Positions 17,782 to 27,997 of a stretch of DNA of 64,000 nt are shown piece after piece (within the stretch, counting starts at the first letter, position 1; every line of letters starts with the position of its first letter). The stretch is taken from positions 1 to 64,000 of the forward strand of contig JAGNEJ010000007.1 of the NCBI GenBank assembly GCA_018003315.1. The letters are read 5' to 3'. The stretch is from Verrucomicrobiales bacterium (GTDB lineage: Bacteria > Verrucomicrobiota > Verrucomicrobiia > Verrucomicrobiales > V1-33). The notes below the pieces were generated by a model. It searched no databases. It was not told the origin of the DNA and was given only the letters and a program-made list of their open reading frames with translations. Both the position numbers and the translations under genes were made by a program.

Positions 17782-19050
17782 TCATTTCCGGAACAGCACG
17801 ATCCGGTTGGTGTTGGTTCCCAGCTTTTTGTTGGAAACGCCCCAGCAGTTGGAGGTTTTCGTGAAATCCTGCTCGTTGATGAGCACCAACTCGGGAACCA
17901 ATCCGGCCTGAATGCCCGCGGGAATCACGAAATTCTCCAGTCCGCAGTTGAGTTTCGGCACTTCGCCCACCTCGAAGGCAATCCGGCCATCCGGCTTCAG
18001 CACCCGCCCAAGTTCCGCCAGCACACCGCGCATTTTATTCTGCCAGGCATCCGGTTTCTTGAGCATCCACAGGTGGACGGAATCCTGGTCGATCCCGTTG
18101 AACCAGCAGCGCAGCCAGTTGTCGGTCCGGTAGTCCACTTCAGCCAGAAACGGCGGCGAGGTCACCACCAGATCCACGCTTTTGTCAGGAAGCTGCGGCG
18201 TGGAATCGCACGAACCCGTCAGAATGCGGCTGCGTCGCGACACGCCCTGCAATGCCGCGCGCTGTTCGTCCGTGAGGTCCTGCAGCAGTTGCAGGCCTTT
18301 TTTCATCAGAATCCCCCTGATGTCCCTCACCGGCGGGGACTGCCCGCGCCGCTGGTTGATCCTCGTCTGGGACTTCACGGAGACCGCCTGGTTCGGCGGC
18401 ATGCTGTAAACGGAAAAAAATCCCGGCGAATGGCCGGTCAGGCGATTCGTCGCCACCATCTGGACAAAATCGTCCGCTCCATCCTGCGTTCCGTCCTCGA
18501 TCCTGCGGGCGAAATACCCGCGCAGCCAGCACAGTTCCTGCAGCACCTTCGGATGGTAAAAGACGAGCAATTCGTCAGGACCCTTCCCGGCGGGGCCGGA
18601 CAAATCCAGTTCCTTGATCCTCTTGAGCAGGTCCGCATCCTTTGGCGGAGCCAGCCGCGGGCGGACCAGAATGGCGGACAAGGGATTGATGTCACAGCCC
18701 CAGGGGATGCGGCCCATGAACGCCGCCTCCAGCAGCGTGGTGCCCCGCCCCAGAAATGGATCATAGACCACCGCGCCGGGAGATGTCAGGCGGTCGATGA
18801 AAAACCGCGGCAGTTGGGGTTTGAAGCAGGCACGATAGGAAACTTCATGCAGGGAATGGGCTGCGCGCTGCTTCGCGGTCCAGAATTCGTTGATGAACAC
18901 GGGCACTTCCGGACAACCGGGCAATCGGAGCGCCTCCTGCCGGGTCTCCGTCCCGAAGGCGTCAAATCCAGCGACAAAGGTGCGAAAGTCACCGGCGGCT
19001 CCGCTCGCCAGATCCAGCGGCAACTGCAATTGATCCTCGTGTGGTTTCAT
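17782..19050 (-). CDS. Orphan DNA methyltransferase, motif order I then IV
   Basis: The 422-residue protein starts MKPHEDQLQLPLDL at an ATG that overlaps the stop of the upstream htrA-like gene by 4 bp (ATGA), which suggests translational coupling. AdoMet motif I (YDPFLGRGTTLLEA) comes first, near residue 105, and the catalytic motif IV (VVTSPPF) near 310; SPPF/SPPY is typical of N4-cytosine or N6-adenine beta-group enzymes, but those usually have the reverse order. No restriction endonuclease is next to it. It may be a regulatory orphan methylase. The specificity is unknown, and the substrate as DNA rather than RNA is inferred from family resemblance. Confidence 0.82.
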   Translation of the reverse strand: MKPHEDQLQLPLDLASGAAGDFRTFVAGFDAFGTETRQEALRLPGCPEVPVFINEFWTAKQRAAHSLHEVSYRACFKPQLPRFFIDRLTSPGAVVYDPFLGRGTTLLEAAFMGRIPWGCDINPLSAILVRPRLAPPKDADLLKRIKELDLSGPAGKGPDELLVFYHPKVLQELCWLRGYFARRIEDGTQDGADDFVQMVATNRLTGHSPGFFSVYSMPPNQAVSVKSQTRINQRRGQSPPVRDIRGILMKKGLQLLQDLTDEQRAALQGVSRRSRILTGSCDSTPQLPDKSVDLVVTSPPFLAEVDYRTDNWLRCWFNGIDQDSVHLWMLKKPDAWQNKMRGVLAELGRVLKPDGRIAFEVGEVPKLNCGLENFVIPAGIQAGLVPELVLINEQDFTKTSNCWGVSNKKLGTNTNRIVLFRK

Positions 19051-20663
19051 CGGGTGATTTCCACATTGAACTGCTTCGCCGTTCCCCTCCAGATCCGCAG
19101 CATCACGCTGCCACCGGGCGGATTCTCCCGCAGCACCGCGGCCACTTCCTCCGCGGCACAAAATTTTCCGTTCACTGACCAGATCACGTCGCCGGGCTCC
19201 ACCTTGCCGGCCAGCGGTCCTTCCGGTGCGACTTCGGACACCAGCACGAACTGCCTGCCCCACCGCCACTGCCGCTGCCGCAGCTTGTTGTGCTCCTTCC
19301 AGTCCCCATCCTTGATCTTGAGTCCGGCTTCTGCGGTAAGGTCGATGACTTCCGGTTCGGACACGGCCCGGTCCACATCCATGACTTTCACGCGCAGCGG
19401 CGCCACTGGCTGTTTGTTGCGGACGACGCTGAATTCGATTTCCTCATCCACCTTCCTTCGCGCCACGAGCTTCGATGCGTCCGTGGCATTGGCCACCGCA
19501 GTGCCGTCGATCTGCACGATGAGATCCCCCACCCTCAGCCCGGCGGTGAATGCGGGGGAACCCTTGTCCACTGCGGAAACGATGACCCCTTTGCCTCCCT
19601 GGAAGGCCGGCACGTCGTCAAATGCCAGCCCCACGTAACTGCGCTGGACATCGTTTGTCAGGATTTCCTTCATGGCCTGGCTGGCCAGATTCGACGGAAT
19701 CGCCAGACCGACTCCCTGCCACACATGCACTTCCTGCTGTCCGGAATAAATCGCCCAGTTGATGCCAATGACCTCCCCCTTGACATTGACGAGCGGGCCG
19801 CCGGAGTTGCCGGGGTTGATCACCGTGTCGGTCTGGATGAACGGCATGGCCTCCTGCGAGTCGCCCAAGCGGCGGTCCACCTTGCTGACGATGCCCTGGG
19901 TCACCGTCTCTGACAGTCCGAACGGGGCTCCAAAGGCGAGGACCACATTGCCCATGCGCAGTTTTGCGGAGTCTCCGAACTGCAGTGGAACAAACTCGCG
20001 GATTCCGGTGCTGTGCAGCTTGAGCACAGCGATGTCCACCTTGCGGTTGACGCCGACGATTTCGACCTCCTGGGGCTCGGTCTGGCGGTTCAGGGTGACG
20101 TAAAGCTCGTCCCCATTGCCGGGATCGAGATCCTTGATGACGTGAAAATTGGTCAGGATGTGACCTTCCTTGGTCACAATGACCCCGGAGCCGACGCCCG
20201 GCTGGGAAATCGTCTGGCTTTCCAGATAGCGCCAGTTCAGGCTGCGGTCGAGCATGCCGATGTGCTGGTGCAGTTCCTTGGACGTGTGGATGCAGACCAC
20301 GCTGGGAAGGATTTTCTGCACCAGCCGCTCAAATTCCTGGTCCAGGCTTTCCAGGGCGGAAAGCGGACCGGCCACCGTCGGCGCGGGCGTTTTGGCGGTC
20401 GCGGCAGGTTCAGCAACTGCTGCCGTGGGAACGGATGCCGCAGCGGGGACATCTGCCGGCGCAGCGCCCGGAGGCGGCTCGGTCAGGGCGTCTTCCTGTG
20501 CCGCAGGAGAGGTTGCGGGCTTCGGCGGGGGCTGTCCCTGGAGCAGTTCGACCAGACCGTAACGGCCCGTCAGCGCCATGAGCCATGCCGTGAGCGCCAG
20601 CGCGGCCAGGCAGATGCCTGCGGCCAGGAAAAACCCGCGAAGGTTGGTCGGAGCGGAGTTCAT
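19047..20663 (-). CDS. HtrA/DegP-type serine protease with two PDZ domains
   Basis: This 538-residue periplasmic protease has a single N-terminal membrane segment (GFFLAAGICLAALALTAWLM), a Pro/Ala-rich linker, a trypsin-like domain and two PDZ domains. The catalytic triad is visible: His in LTNFHVI, Asp in KVDIAVLKL and Ser in NPGNSGGPL. The first PDZ has GVIVSAVDKGSPA, the second GPLAGKVEPGDVIWSVNG. It degrades or refolds damaged envelope proteins. I start at 20663 (MNSAPTNLRG); a start at 20774 is in frame but would overlap ndk. It shares a 4-bp overlap with the downstream DNA methyltransferase, an odd pairing. Confidence 0.9.
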   Translation of the reverse strand: MNSAPTNLRGFFLAAGICLAALALTAWLMALTGRYGLVELLQGQPPPKPATSPAAQEDALTEPPPGAAPADVPAAASVPTAAVAEPAATAKTPAPTVAGPLSALESLDQEFERLVQKILPSVVCIHTSKELHQHIGMLDRSLNWRYLESQTISQPGVGSGVIVTKEGHILTNFHVIKDLDPGNGDELYVTLNRQTEPQEVEIVGVNRKVDIAVLKLHSTGIREFVPLQFGDSAKLRMGNVVLAFGAPFGLSETVTQGIVSKVDRRLGDSQEAMPFIQTDTVINPGNSGGPLVNVKGEVIGINWAIYSGQQEVHVWQGVGLAIPSNLASQAMKEILTNDVQRSYVGLAFDDVPAFQGGKGVIVSAVDKGSPAFTAGLRVGDLIVQIDGTAVANATDASKLVARRKVDEEIEFSVVRNKQPVAPLRVKVMDVDRAVSEPEVIDLTAEAGLKIKDGDWKEHNKLRQRQWRWGRQFVLVSEVAPEGPLAGKVEPGDVIWSVNGKFCAAEEVAAVLRENPPGGSVMLRIWRGTAKQFNVEITR

Positions 20664-20727
20664 GAAGCGCTGGTGTCGCCAATTACCCGCATCCACTGGA
20701 GGCGGCAACCCCGGATTGTCCGGCCCC

Positions 20728-21153
20728 TCAATAGGTGAACTGTTCGGCGTCGGCAAAGAAGCGCTTGAGTTCAACCGCTGCGGTCTCCAGCGAATCGGAG
20801 GCGTGGCAGACGTTGGTCATGTTGTCCTCGCCCAGATCTCCGCGGATCGTGCCTTTTTCCGCCTTGCGCGAATCTGTCGGCCCCAGCATGTCGCGCACCC
20901 GGCTGACCGCATTTTCTCCGCTCAGTGCCAGCGCCACCACGGGGCTGGCCTGCATGAATTTGACCACATCGGGGAAAAACGGACGGTCGGCAATGTGCGC
21001 ATAATGCTCCTTGAGCAGGGCATCGCTCAGCTGCATCATCTTCAGCCCTCGGATCTTGAATCCTTCAGCCTCAAAGCGTTTCAACACCTCACCGCACAGG
21101 CCCTTGCGGACGGTGTCGGTCTTCAGCAATATCAGAGTGGTTTCTTGTGACAT
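20728..21153 (-). CDS. ndk: Nucleoside diphosphate kinase
   Basis: The 141-residue protein matches the family in length and sequence. The phosphohistidine is H117 in NVCHASDS, the usual NxxH(A/G)SD signature. It balances nucleoside triphosphate pools by transferring the gamma phosphate. Residues near the N-terminus read ILLKTDTVRKG where most have a KPD motif, a minor variation. The gene is upstream of htrA on the same strand with a 64-bp gap, so it may share its transcript. Confidence 0.95.
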   Translation of the reverse strand: MSQETTLILLKTDTVRKGLCGEVLKRFEAEGFKIRGLKMMQLSDALLKEHYAHIADRPFFPDVVKFMQASPVVALALSGENAVSRVRDMLGPTDSRKAEKGTIRGDLGEDNMTNVCHASDSLETAAVELKRFFADAEQFTY

Positions 21154-21228
21154 GGGGCGAAGTCACTAGAGCAATTCCCCGATTTTGCAAGGACTGGCAC
21201 GCCGAAAGTGGCGCGACGCCACTCCGAG

Positions 21229-21486
21229 TTACGGCATGGGACCCTCATCCCAGCGGGAAACAATCAGGAAATACCAGAGCAGCAACGCGCCCACGGCCAG
21301 CAGGACGCACAGCAGGATCACGCGGAAGATGATCTTGTCGCGCTGGGCTTCCTTGTGATAGGGATTGGCTCCGCGCCCACCGTGCTTGACGTTTCCCAAG
21401 TGACTCGCCCGCCACTTTGCCTCATACGGTTTCCGTTCGGTGGAAACGGGCTGTTTGCGCTGCCATTTGGAAAATTCGTCTGCCAT
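21229..21486 (-). CDS. Small single-span membrane protein, unknown function
   Basis: The 85-residue protein has a charged N-terminal half (KWQRKQPVSTERKPYEAKW) and one strong transmembrane segment near the C-terminus (IIFRVILLCVLLAVGALLLW). It sits upstream of ndk on the same strand with a 75-bp gap. I do not recognise the family. Coding is supported by the clean membrane-protein composition, not by a known homologue. Confidence 0.6.
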   Translation of the reverse strand: MADEFSKWQRKQPVSTERKPYEAKWRASHLGNVKHGGRGANPYHKEAQRDKIIFRVILLCVLLAVGALLLWYFLIVSRWDEGPMP

Positions 21487-21692
21487 AATGAATCCGTTCG
21501 CGGGGTGCCTCGGGGGGGAGAATTCCTGAGCTTCATAGCAACTGGCCCCCGAATGTCAATGGGGTAACCCTGGCAACCCACGGGAAATTTTTTGCGCAGC
21601 CCCAGCAGTTCCCAAGGCGAGCGGAGGCGGATTTCGGATGCAGACCGGTGGAATCCGGCTAAAGCACTGAGCGGGCTGTTGAATCCCACCTG

Positions 21693-24632
21693 ATGCCATC
21701 CTCACAAAATCTGCCGCCTGCCCCCGGATCCGCCCCGCTGCCGCCCCGCCGGAGGTTTCTGGGATGGACCCGTCCGCTGCTCCCGCTGGTGGTGCAGCAG
21801 CTGAACCAGACGGCAGCCGCGGACGGGACACCACTGCGCGATTTCAGCACCTGCTTGATCATTGTCCCCACTCGGCACGCCGGACGCCAGTTGCGCGAAG
21901 CGCTGGCCCACGCCGCCTCAGGGAAAGCGGTGCTGCCGCCGCAGGTGGCCACGCCGGAAGCATTTTTCACCCTCTGCCGCCGCCCGCACCGTCTTTCCAT
22001 CGCCACGCCAGCCATGACGCTCATGGCGTGGGCCGCCGCCCTGCTGCAGACGGATCCCGGCTCGCTTTCTGCGCTCCTGCCCATCGCGCCGCGCAGTCAG
22101 ACATTCCGCTGGGCCCGCGGTCTGGCCCAGCGGCTCATGGAGACGCGCCGGCTGCTTGCGGAAGCGGGCTGGTCGTTTGCCAGCGTCAGTCGGCGCCTGC
22201 CTGACGGTCATCCGGATCGGGAACGGTGGCTGCAACTGGCTGCACTGGAACGGCACGCCATGCAGCGGCTGGAGCAGGCGGGATGCATCGACGCGGACGA
22301 AGCCAAATGCCGGACCGCCGCAGCTCCGCAGATCCCGGACGGCGTGCAGCGCATCTTCCTGGCAGGAACGCCGGACCCGCTGCCGGTGCTGGTCACGGCC
22401 CTGGAAAGCATTGCCACGTCCCGCCTGGCGGACCTGGAAGTGCTGATCCACGCACCTCCGTCGGAAGCGGCACATTTCGACAGATGGGGGCGTCCGTATG
22501 CCTGGAGCAACGGCAACGTTGTTTCGGACTGGCTGGCTAGGGAAATCCCCCTGACCGACGATGCGGTGCGGCTTTGCCATGACCCCCGGCAGGAGGTGGA
22601 AACAATCCGCAGCCTGCTGGTAGCACACCCGACACCCGCCCTCACCGCAACCCTGGGCACGGCGGATCCGGAACTTCCGCCACTGCTGGACGTCGGCGCG
22701 ACCGGCAACCGGCTGCGCTTTTTCAATCCGGAAGGCCGCCGGGCCGCGGAACATGAAGTCTGGCACCTGCTCTGCGCCGCAACCCGGCTTGGCGCGGAGC
22801 AGTCCTTCGCTTCCTTTGCCGCACTCATGCGGCAGCCCACTGCGGCCAGAATTGTCCGGAAACGCATTTTCCATTCCGCTGCGGCGGAACGCCCATGGAG
22901 CCAGTCACGCCTGCTCAAGGAACTCGACCGCTTTCAATCCAAGCACTTTCCCGGCTCCCTGGAGGACGCCGTGGCCCGCTCCGAGGAACCGCTCCGGCGG
23001 TGGGTGCAGGAGGGCCTGGCCCTCGCCGGCGAGGCCGCCAAACGTCCCCCCGGCGACTGGATTCCGGCGTTTCTTTCCTCCGCATTCGAAAAGCGCCGGT
23101 ATCCGCTGGACTCACCGGAGGGGCGCGACTTTTCAGCCATCGCCGCCGGACTCCTGGATTTGTTGGACGAGGTGCAGCACGCGGTGGAGGCGATTCCGCT
23201 GGCCATGGAGCCTGCCGACCTGCCTGCGCTGCTGCTCGAGCGATTGGCAGAGGTGCCACTGCCCGCCGCGCCGGTTGCGGACGGCGTCAATCTTCTGGGC
23301 TGGCTGGAACTGGCCTGGGAGGAGGCCGCACATGTGGTGGTTGCCGGGTGCAACGACGGACTGGTGCCGGACAACATCGACGGGGATGCCTTTCTGCCCG
23401 ACAGCCTGCGAACGCTGCTCGGCGTGCGTTCCAATGCCACCCGCGAAGCCCGCGACGCCTTTCTGCTGACGGCCCTGACAGAATCGCGCCGGCATTCCGG
23501 CGGACGCGTGGACATCGTCCTGACGAAGCGCAGCCTGGACGGAAATCCCCTGCGGCCCTCCCGGCTGCTGCTGCGGCGCCGCGGGCAAAACCTGTTCAGC
23601 CGCGTCGAACAGCTTTTCGGCAGTGCGGCCATTGCACCCGGCCCGCAGCTGCCTGCTCCCAGCACCTGCTGGCGGCTGCAGCCACCGGTGCCCGCGGTGC
23701 AGCGGGTCCCCGAAAGCATTCCCGTCACCGCCTTCCGGGAATTCCTGCGGTGTCCCCTGCGTTTCTGTTTCAAGCACATCCTGCGCATGCGGGCGGTCAG
23801 GCCGGCCTCCTGGGAACTGGATGCCGCAGCCTTTGGCACCCTCTGCCATGCCGCGCTCGGGAAATTCGGATCGGACAGCAGCCTGAACACCCTGACAGAT
23901 CCTGAAAAAATCCACGGCCACCTGGAACGCTTCATCCGCGATGAAGTCGTCCGGCTCTGCGGAAAAAACCCGCCGGTGCCGGTGCTCATCCAGCAGCAGA
24001 GCGCCATCCGGCGGCTGGAGCCGTTCTCCCGCTGGCACGCCGAATCCGTCCGCAACGGCTGGACGCAGCAGGGCGCTGAAGTCCCCTTCTCCCAGCTGTT
24101 TAACAATGCGGAATGGCGGATCGACGGCATTCCACTAACAATTCAAGGAACCATCGACCGCATGGACCTGCACCCCGAACACGGCTGGAGGGTGCTGGAT
24201 TTCAAAACCAGGGAAACGCCGAAACCGCCAGAAAAAGTCCACCTGGCCACGGCCAAACTGGACCAGGCAGAATGCAGCGCCTTTCCGTGGCTGGTGGTTC
24301 CCCGCGGCCAGCGGATGTGCCGGTGGAGCGACCTGCAGCTGCCTCTCTACGTGATGGCGTTCCAGGAAGCTCGGAGCACATCCGCAGTGGAAGCAGGCTA
24401 TTTTGAAGTCGCGAAGTCAGCGGACAAGTCCACTTACGTCCCCTGGAACGATCTGGATGCGGACCTGCTGGCCAGTGCCCGCGCCTGCGCCGCGGGAATC
24501 CTGCAGCGCATTCAGGACGCCGACTACCGGACTGCGGTCACCAAGTCTCTGCTTGACGACTTCGACCACATCCTGCTGCACGACCCATCCCGTTCGGTTG
24601 CCGCGTCCTTTCTCCTCCCCGCCAATGCCTGA
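21693..24632 (+). CDS. addB: AddB/RexB-like helicase-nuclease subunit with PD-(D/E)XK domain
   Basis: The 979-residue protein resembles AddB: a degenerate helicase-like N-terminus (CLIIVPTRHAGRQLREALA), a long helical middle, and a C-terminal RecB-type nuclease domain with LDFKTRE near residue 835. Cysteines in RCPLRFCF near 686 resemble part of the AddB iron-sulfur site, but I could not verify the full set of ligands. With AddA it processes double-strand breaks for recombination. It precedes addA on the same strand with an 8-bp overlap, consistent with coupled translation. Confidence 0.88.
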   Translation: MPSSQNLPPAPGSAPLPPRRRFLGWTRPLLPLVVQQLNQTAAADGTPLRDFSTCLIIVPTRHAGRQLREALAHAASGKAVLPPQVATPEAFFTLCRRPHRLSIATPAMTLMAWAAALLQTDPGSLSALLPIAPRSQTFRWARGLAQRLMETRRLLAEAGWSFASVSRRLPDGHPDRERWLQLAALERHAMQRLEQAGCIDADEAKCRTAAAPQIPDGVQRIFLAGTPDPLPVLVTALESIATSRLADLEVLIHAPPSEAAHFDRWGRPYAWSNGNVVSDWLAREIPLTDDAVRLCHDPRQEVETIRSLLVAHPTPALTATLGTADPELPPLLDVGATGNRLRFFNPEGRRAAEHEVWHLLCAATRLGAEQSFASFAALMRQPTAARIVRKRIFHSAAAERPWSQSRLLKELDRFQSKHFPGSLEDAVARSEEPLRRWVQEGLALAGEAAKRPPGDWIPAFLSSAFEKRRYPLDSPEGRDFSAIAAGLLDLLDEVQHAVEAIPLAMEPADLPALLLERLAEVPLPAAPVADGVNLLGWLELAWEEAAHVVVAGCNDGLVPDNIDGDAFLPDSLRTLLGVRSNATREARDAFLLTALTESRRHSGGRVDIVLTKRSLDGNPLRPSRLLLRRRGQNLFSRVEQLFGSAAIAPGPQLPAPSTCWRLQPPVPAVQRVPESIPVTAFREFLRCPLRFCFKHILRMRAVRPASWELDAAAFGTLCHAALGKFGSDSSLNTLTDPEKIHGHLERFIRDEVVRLCGKNPPVPVLIQQQSAIRRLEPFSRWHAESVRNGWTQQGAEVPFSQLFNNAEWRIDGIPLTIQGTIDRMDLHPEHGWRVLDFKTRETPKPPEKVHLATAKLDQAECSAFPWLVVPRGQRMCRWSDLQLPLYVMAFQEARSTSAVEAGYFEVAKSADKSTYVPWNDLDADLLASARACAAGILQRIQDADYRTAVTKSLLDDFDHILLHDPSRSVAASFLLPANA

Positions 24633-27600
24633 CACCATGCCGTCCAACGAGATCATCCTTGCGTCCGCTGGTTCCGGCAAAACGTTTGCCCTGGTCATCC
24701 GTTTTCTCAAGCTGCTGCGCAGCGGAGTGCCCCCGGAACGCATCGTCGCCCTGACATTCACCAGAAAGGCGGCCGGTGAATTCACCGACCGCATTCTCCG
24801 GCGGCTGCTCGATGCCGCACGCGACGACACCGCAGCACTGGCCCTGCACGCCGACCTGACAAACGCCAGCGGACCGCCCCTCCCGCTGCCGTCAGCCGGG
24901 TTCACTGCCGCCGCGCTGCGCACCGAGTTCACCGGGCTCCTGGAAACGCTTGCCGCCGCACTGCCCCGCATTTTCCTGGGCACCCTCGACAGTTTCTTTG
25001 CACGGCTGCTGCGCTGCCATCCGCTGGAATTTGGGCTGGATTCGGACTTTGCGATTGCCGGCACCGACGAATTCGACCGCCAGACCCACTTCAACCTCGC
25101 AGCAGAAGCGCTGTTTCACGGCGGCCTCCCTGCCAGTTTCCAACAGCAGTTCATTCAGAGTTTCGACCTCGCCACCTTCGGCTGGGAAGAGAAAAGCATT
25201 CGGGAGAAATTGGAAAAATTTGTGACCCGGCTCCACGCCCTCTGGCTGGACACCCCGGATCCCTCCCGGTGGGGTGAACGCGCTGCCATCGTGAAAAGCC
25301 CCTGGTTTCTGCGGCATGCCCAGGCTGATCCCGTTGCGGAGGGGAAGGCCTTCCTGAGCGCATTGGCGAAGCAAAAACTGCAGCCCAGGCAACGGAAAAA
25401 ACTCGGGGAATTCGTGGAGGAGCTGGCTGCAAGAATTCCTGGAACTCCCCTGGGGAAATCTCTGGAGTACATGATGCATCCGAAACGGCTCGGTGACAGC
25501 ATCCGCGGCATCGGTTCCGGTGAAATCACCATCTTGGTCCATGAACCGCTCACCCTGAATGGCGATGCCTGCCGGGCTCTGGAAGCGCTGGTGGGCCGCG
25601 TCGTTGCCGATGAAATGGAGGTGGCCTGCCGACGCACGAAAGGAATCTGGGAGGTGATCCGCGTCTTCGAGGAGCAGTGGGACCGTCTGGTTCGCAGCCG
25701 TGGGCGGCTGGATTTTTCCGACATCACCTATCTGCTGGGCGGCGGACCGTTCGGCGGGGCGTCCCCCGCATTGTCCCTGCGCCCCCCGCTCGCCGGGGAA
25801 GCCCGGCTGTGGATCGACTACCGCACCGACAGCCAGTTTGACCACTGGATGCTCGATGAATTCCAGGACACCAGCCTGAAGCAGTGGCGGGTCATGGAAA
25901 ATCTCATCGATGAAGCCATACAGGATTCCGACGGGCGTGGCCGATCCTATTTCCAGGTGGGCGACGTCAAGCAGGCCATTTATGGCTGGCGGGGCGGCTG
26001 CTGGCAGCTAACCGAATGGCTGGCGCAGCATTACTCCATCACTCCCGGCAGCCTGACCAAATCCTACCGGTCCGCCCAGCCGGTGATCGACACCGTGAAC
26101 CGCATTTTCGGCGACATCGGCGTCCTGAACGAAATGGTGGGCGAGGTGGCGCCCCAAGCCGTAGAATGGTGGGCAAAGTGGCCGCAGCACCAGACGGCCA
26201 AAACCGGCCTGCCCGGCTTCGCGGCGGTCATCCGGCCAGTGGCGGAGGAAGAAGCGGATGCGTTTGAACAACGCATGCTAGCCGTGGAAGCCCTGCTGCG
26301 GGACATTCAGCCGATCGACCGCGGGCTTTCTTGCGCCATTCTGTTTCGCTGTGGAGAGGACGTCCAGCAGGCCGCGGAATGGCTGCGCTCCCGGCCGGAC
26401 TTGCCGCTGGTGCTGAGCGAGATGGACGTCAGCCAGGCCCTGGACAACCCGCTGACTCTGGCCCTGCTTTCCCTGCTGCAGCTTGCCGCCCACCCGGGAG
26501 ATTCCCTGGCCCGGCAGCATCTGGAAATGACGCCCTTGGGCGAAGCGATCCGGCAGGACCGCCGGATCCTAACCAATGTACCGGATGAAATCACGCGTCA
26601 TGGATTCGCCGCCTGGGCGACGGCATGGCTGGAACGCCTGCAACCGTTTCTGGGCGAGCCGGATGCCTTCACCGCGTCGCGCATTGCCCATTTTCGATCG
26701 CTGGCCGGACGGTTCGATGCCCGCGGAGACCGGGACATCGATGCGTTCCTGACATTCTGCAAAACCACCACGACCCGCGAGACTGCCTCGCCCAACGCGG
26801 TTCAGATCATGACCATTCACAAGGCAAAGGGCCTGGAATTTGATGTCGTCTTCCTGCCGTTGAGCAAACACGAAGACGGACTGGCCGAAGCCGACACCTC
26901 GCTGCTGACCTCCGGCACCATCCGGAACGGAACTCAATGGATTTTGGACTCGGTGGACAAGTGGCTGGCATCTTCCGTGGACGAGCTGTCCGCCGCACGT
27001 TCCCGAATGGTTGCCGAACATTGCTATGAAGGCTGCTGCGTCTTTTACGTCGCCGTGACCCGTGCAGCCCGCGGGCTTTATTTCATCGCCGAGGCGTCAG
27101 GTGAAAAATCCGTCGCAAAAACTCCCCTGCGCTGGGTGAACACCACCCTGTGCGGAGATTCCGCCACTCCATTGCAGGCCGCCGGCATCGAACTGGAAGC
27201 CGCCTATGCCTGCGGGGATGAACGCTGGTTTGAGTCCGTCTCCCCCGCCCCGCCGCCCGCTGCCGCCCCCACCGCCACGCCGGCCTTCATTCCTGCGCAG
27301 GATGCGGGGCACCCCAGGCTTGCCCGCCGCACCCCGTCCGGCAGTGAACGGACTACGGTCACCGCAGAACTGCTTTTTTCCCGCGGCGGCAGCGAAGCCC
27401 GGCAACGCGGCACCCTCATGCACGCCCTGCTCGAACAGGTGGACTGGACGGGAAAGGAAAGTCGCCAGCGGCTTTCCGACTGGTTTCAGGAGAACCACCC
27501 TCAGGTCGGCCCGTTCGAAAACGGAATCCTGCAGCAGGCGCGGCAACTGTTGGAAAACCCGGCGGTGAAACCCCTTTTCGAGCGGCCCCAACAGGAGGTC

Positions 27601-27882
27601 ACCCTGTGGCGGGAACGCTCCTTCGAATGCATTCTCGATGACGAATGGATCACCGGCACCTTCGACCGCGTCGTCATTCACCCTGACAGCGCTCGGATCA
27701 TCGATTTCAAAACGGACGACCTCACCGCCGCGACCGTTTCCGAAAAGGCCAAAACCTACGCACCCCAGTTGGAACTTTACCGCCGGGTGCTCTCGCGCCT
27801 CCTGGCCCTCCCGGAATCCGCCATCACCGCCACGCTGGTTTTCACCGTGCCAGGCGTGCTGGTGGAGGCCGTGTTTCCGTAG
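24625..27882 (+). CDS. addA: AddA-like UvrD-family helicase/nuclease
   Basis: The protein of about 1085 residues is a superfamily 1A helicase with a C-terminal RecB-type nuclease. Walker A (ASAGSGKTFALV) is at the extreme N-terminus, motif II (LDEFQDTS) near residue 412, GDVKQAIYGWRGG near 448, IMTIHKAKGLEF further on, and the nuclease motif IIDFKTDD near 1026 with QLELYRR. It pairs with the upstream AddB to resect broken DNA ends and load RecA, the counterpart of RecBCD. I used the ATG at 24625, which overlaps the addB stop; an ATG at 24637 four codons later is equally plausible. Confidence 0.92.
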   Translation: MPDTMPSNEIILASAGSGKTFALVIRFLKLLRSGVPPERIVALTFTRKAAGEFTDRILRRLLDAARDDTAALALHADLTNASGPPLPLPSAGFTAAALRTEFTGLLETLAAALPRIFLGTLDSFFARLLRCHPLEFGLDSDFAIAGTDEFDRQTHFNLAAEALFHGGLPASFQQQFIQSFDLATFGWEEKSIREKLEKFVTRLHALWLDTPDPSRWGERAAIVKSPWFLRHAQADPVAEGKAFLSALAKQKLQPRQRKKLGEFVEELAARIPGTPLGKSLEYMMHPKRLGDSIRGIGSGEITILVHEPLTLNGDACRALEALVGRVVADEMEVACRRTKGIWEVIRVFEEQWDRLVRSRGRLDFSDITYLLGGGPFGGASPALSLRPPLAGEARLWIDYRTDSQFDHWMLDEFQDTSLKQWRVMENLIDEAIQDSDGRGRSYFQVGDVKQAIYGWRGGCWQLTEWLAQHYSITPGSLTKSYRSAQPVIDTVNRIFGDIGVLNEMVGEVAPQAVEWWAKWPQHQTAKTGLPGFAAVIRPVAEEEADAFEQRMLAVEALLRDIQPIDRGLSCAILFRCGEDVQQAAEWLRSRPDLPLVLSEMDVSQALDNPLTLALLSLLQLAAHPGDSLARQHLEMTPLGEAIRQDRRILTNVPDEITRHGFAAWATAWLERLQPFLGEPDAFTASRIAHFRSLAGRFDARGDRDIDAFLTFCKTTTTRETASPNAVQIMTIHKAKGLEFDVVFLPLSKHEDGLAEADTSLLTSGTIRNGTQWILDSVDKWLASSVDELSAARSRMVAEHCYEGCCVFYVAVTRAARGLYFIAEASGEKSVAKTPLRWVNTTLCGDSATPLQAAGIELEAAYACGDERWFESVSPAPPPAAAPTATPAFIPAQDAGHPRLARRTPSGSERTTVTAELLFSRGGSEARQRGTLMHALLEQVDWTGKESRQRLSDWFQENHPQVGPFENGILQQARQLLENPAVKPLFERPQQEVTLWRERSFECILDDEWITGTFDRVVIHPDSARIIDFKTDDLTAATVSEKAKTYAPQLELYRRVLSRLLALPESAITATLVFTVPGVLVEAVFP

Positions 27883-27997
27883 ATTGGGCTTCCGGGCTCT
27901 GCACGGTGGTTCCACCGCCGGCTCAGTCATGAAAAACCGCATCGGTCCACGTGGGGCTTTGCTTCCGGGGCAGACAGTGCTATAGGGTGCACGCTTC

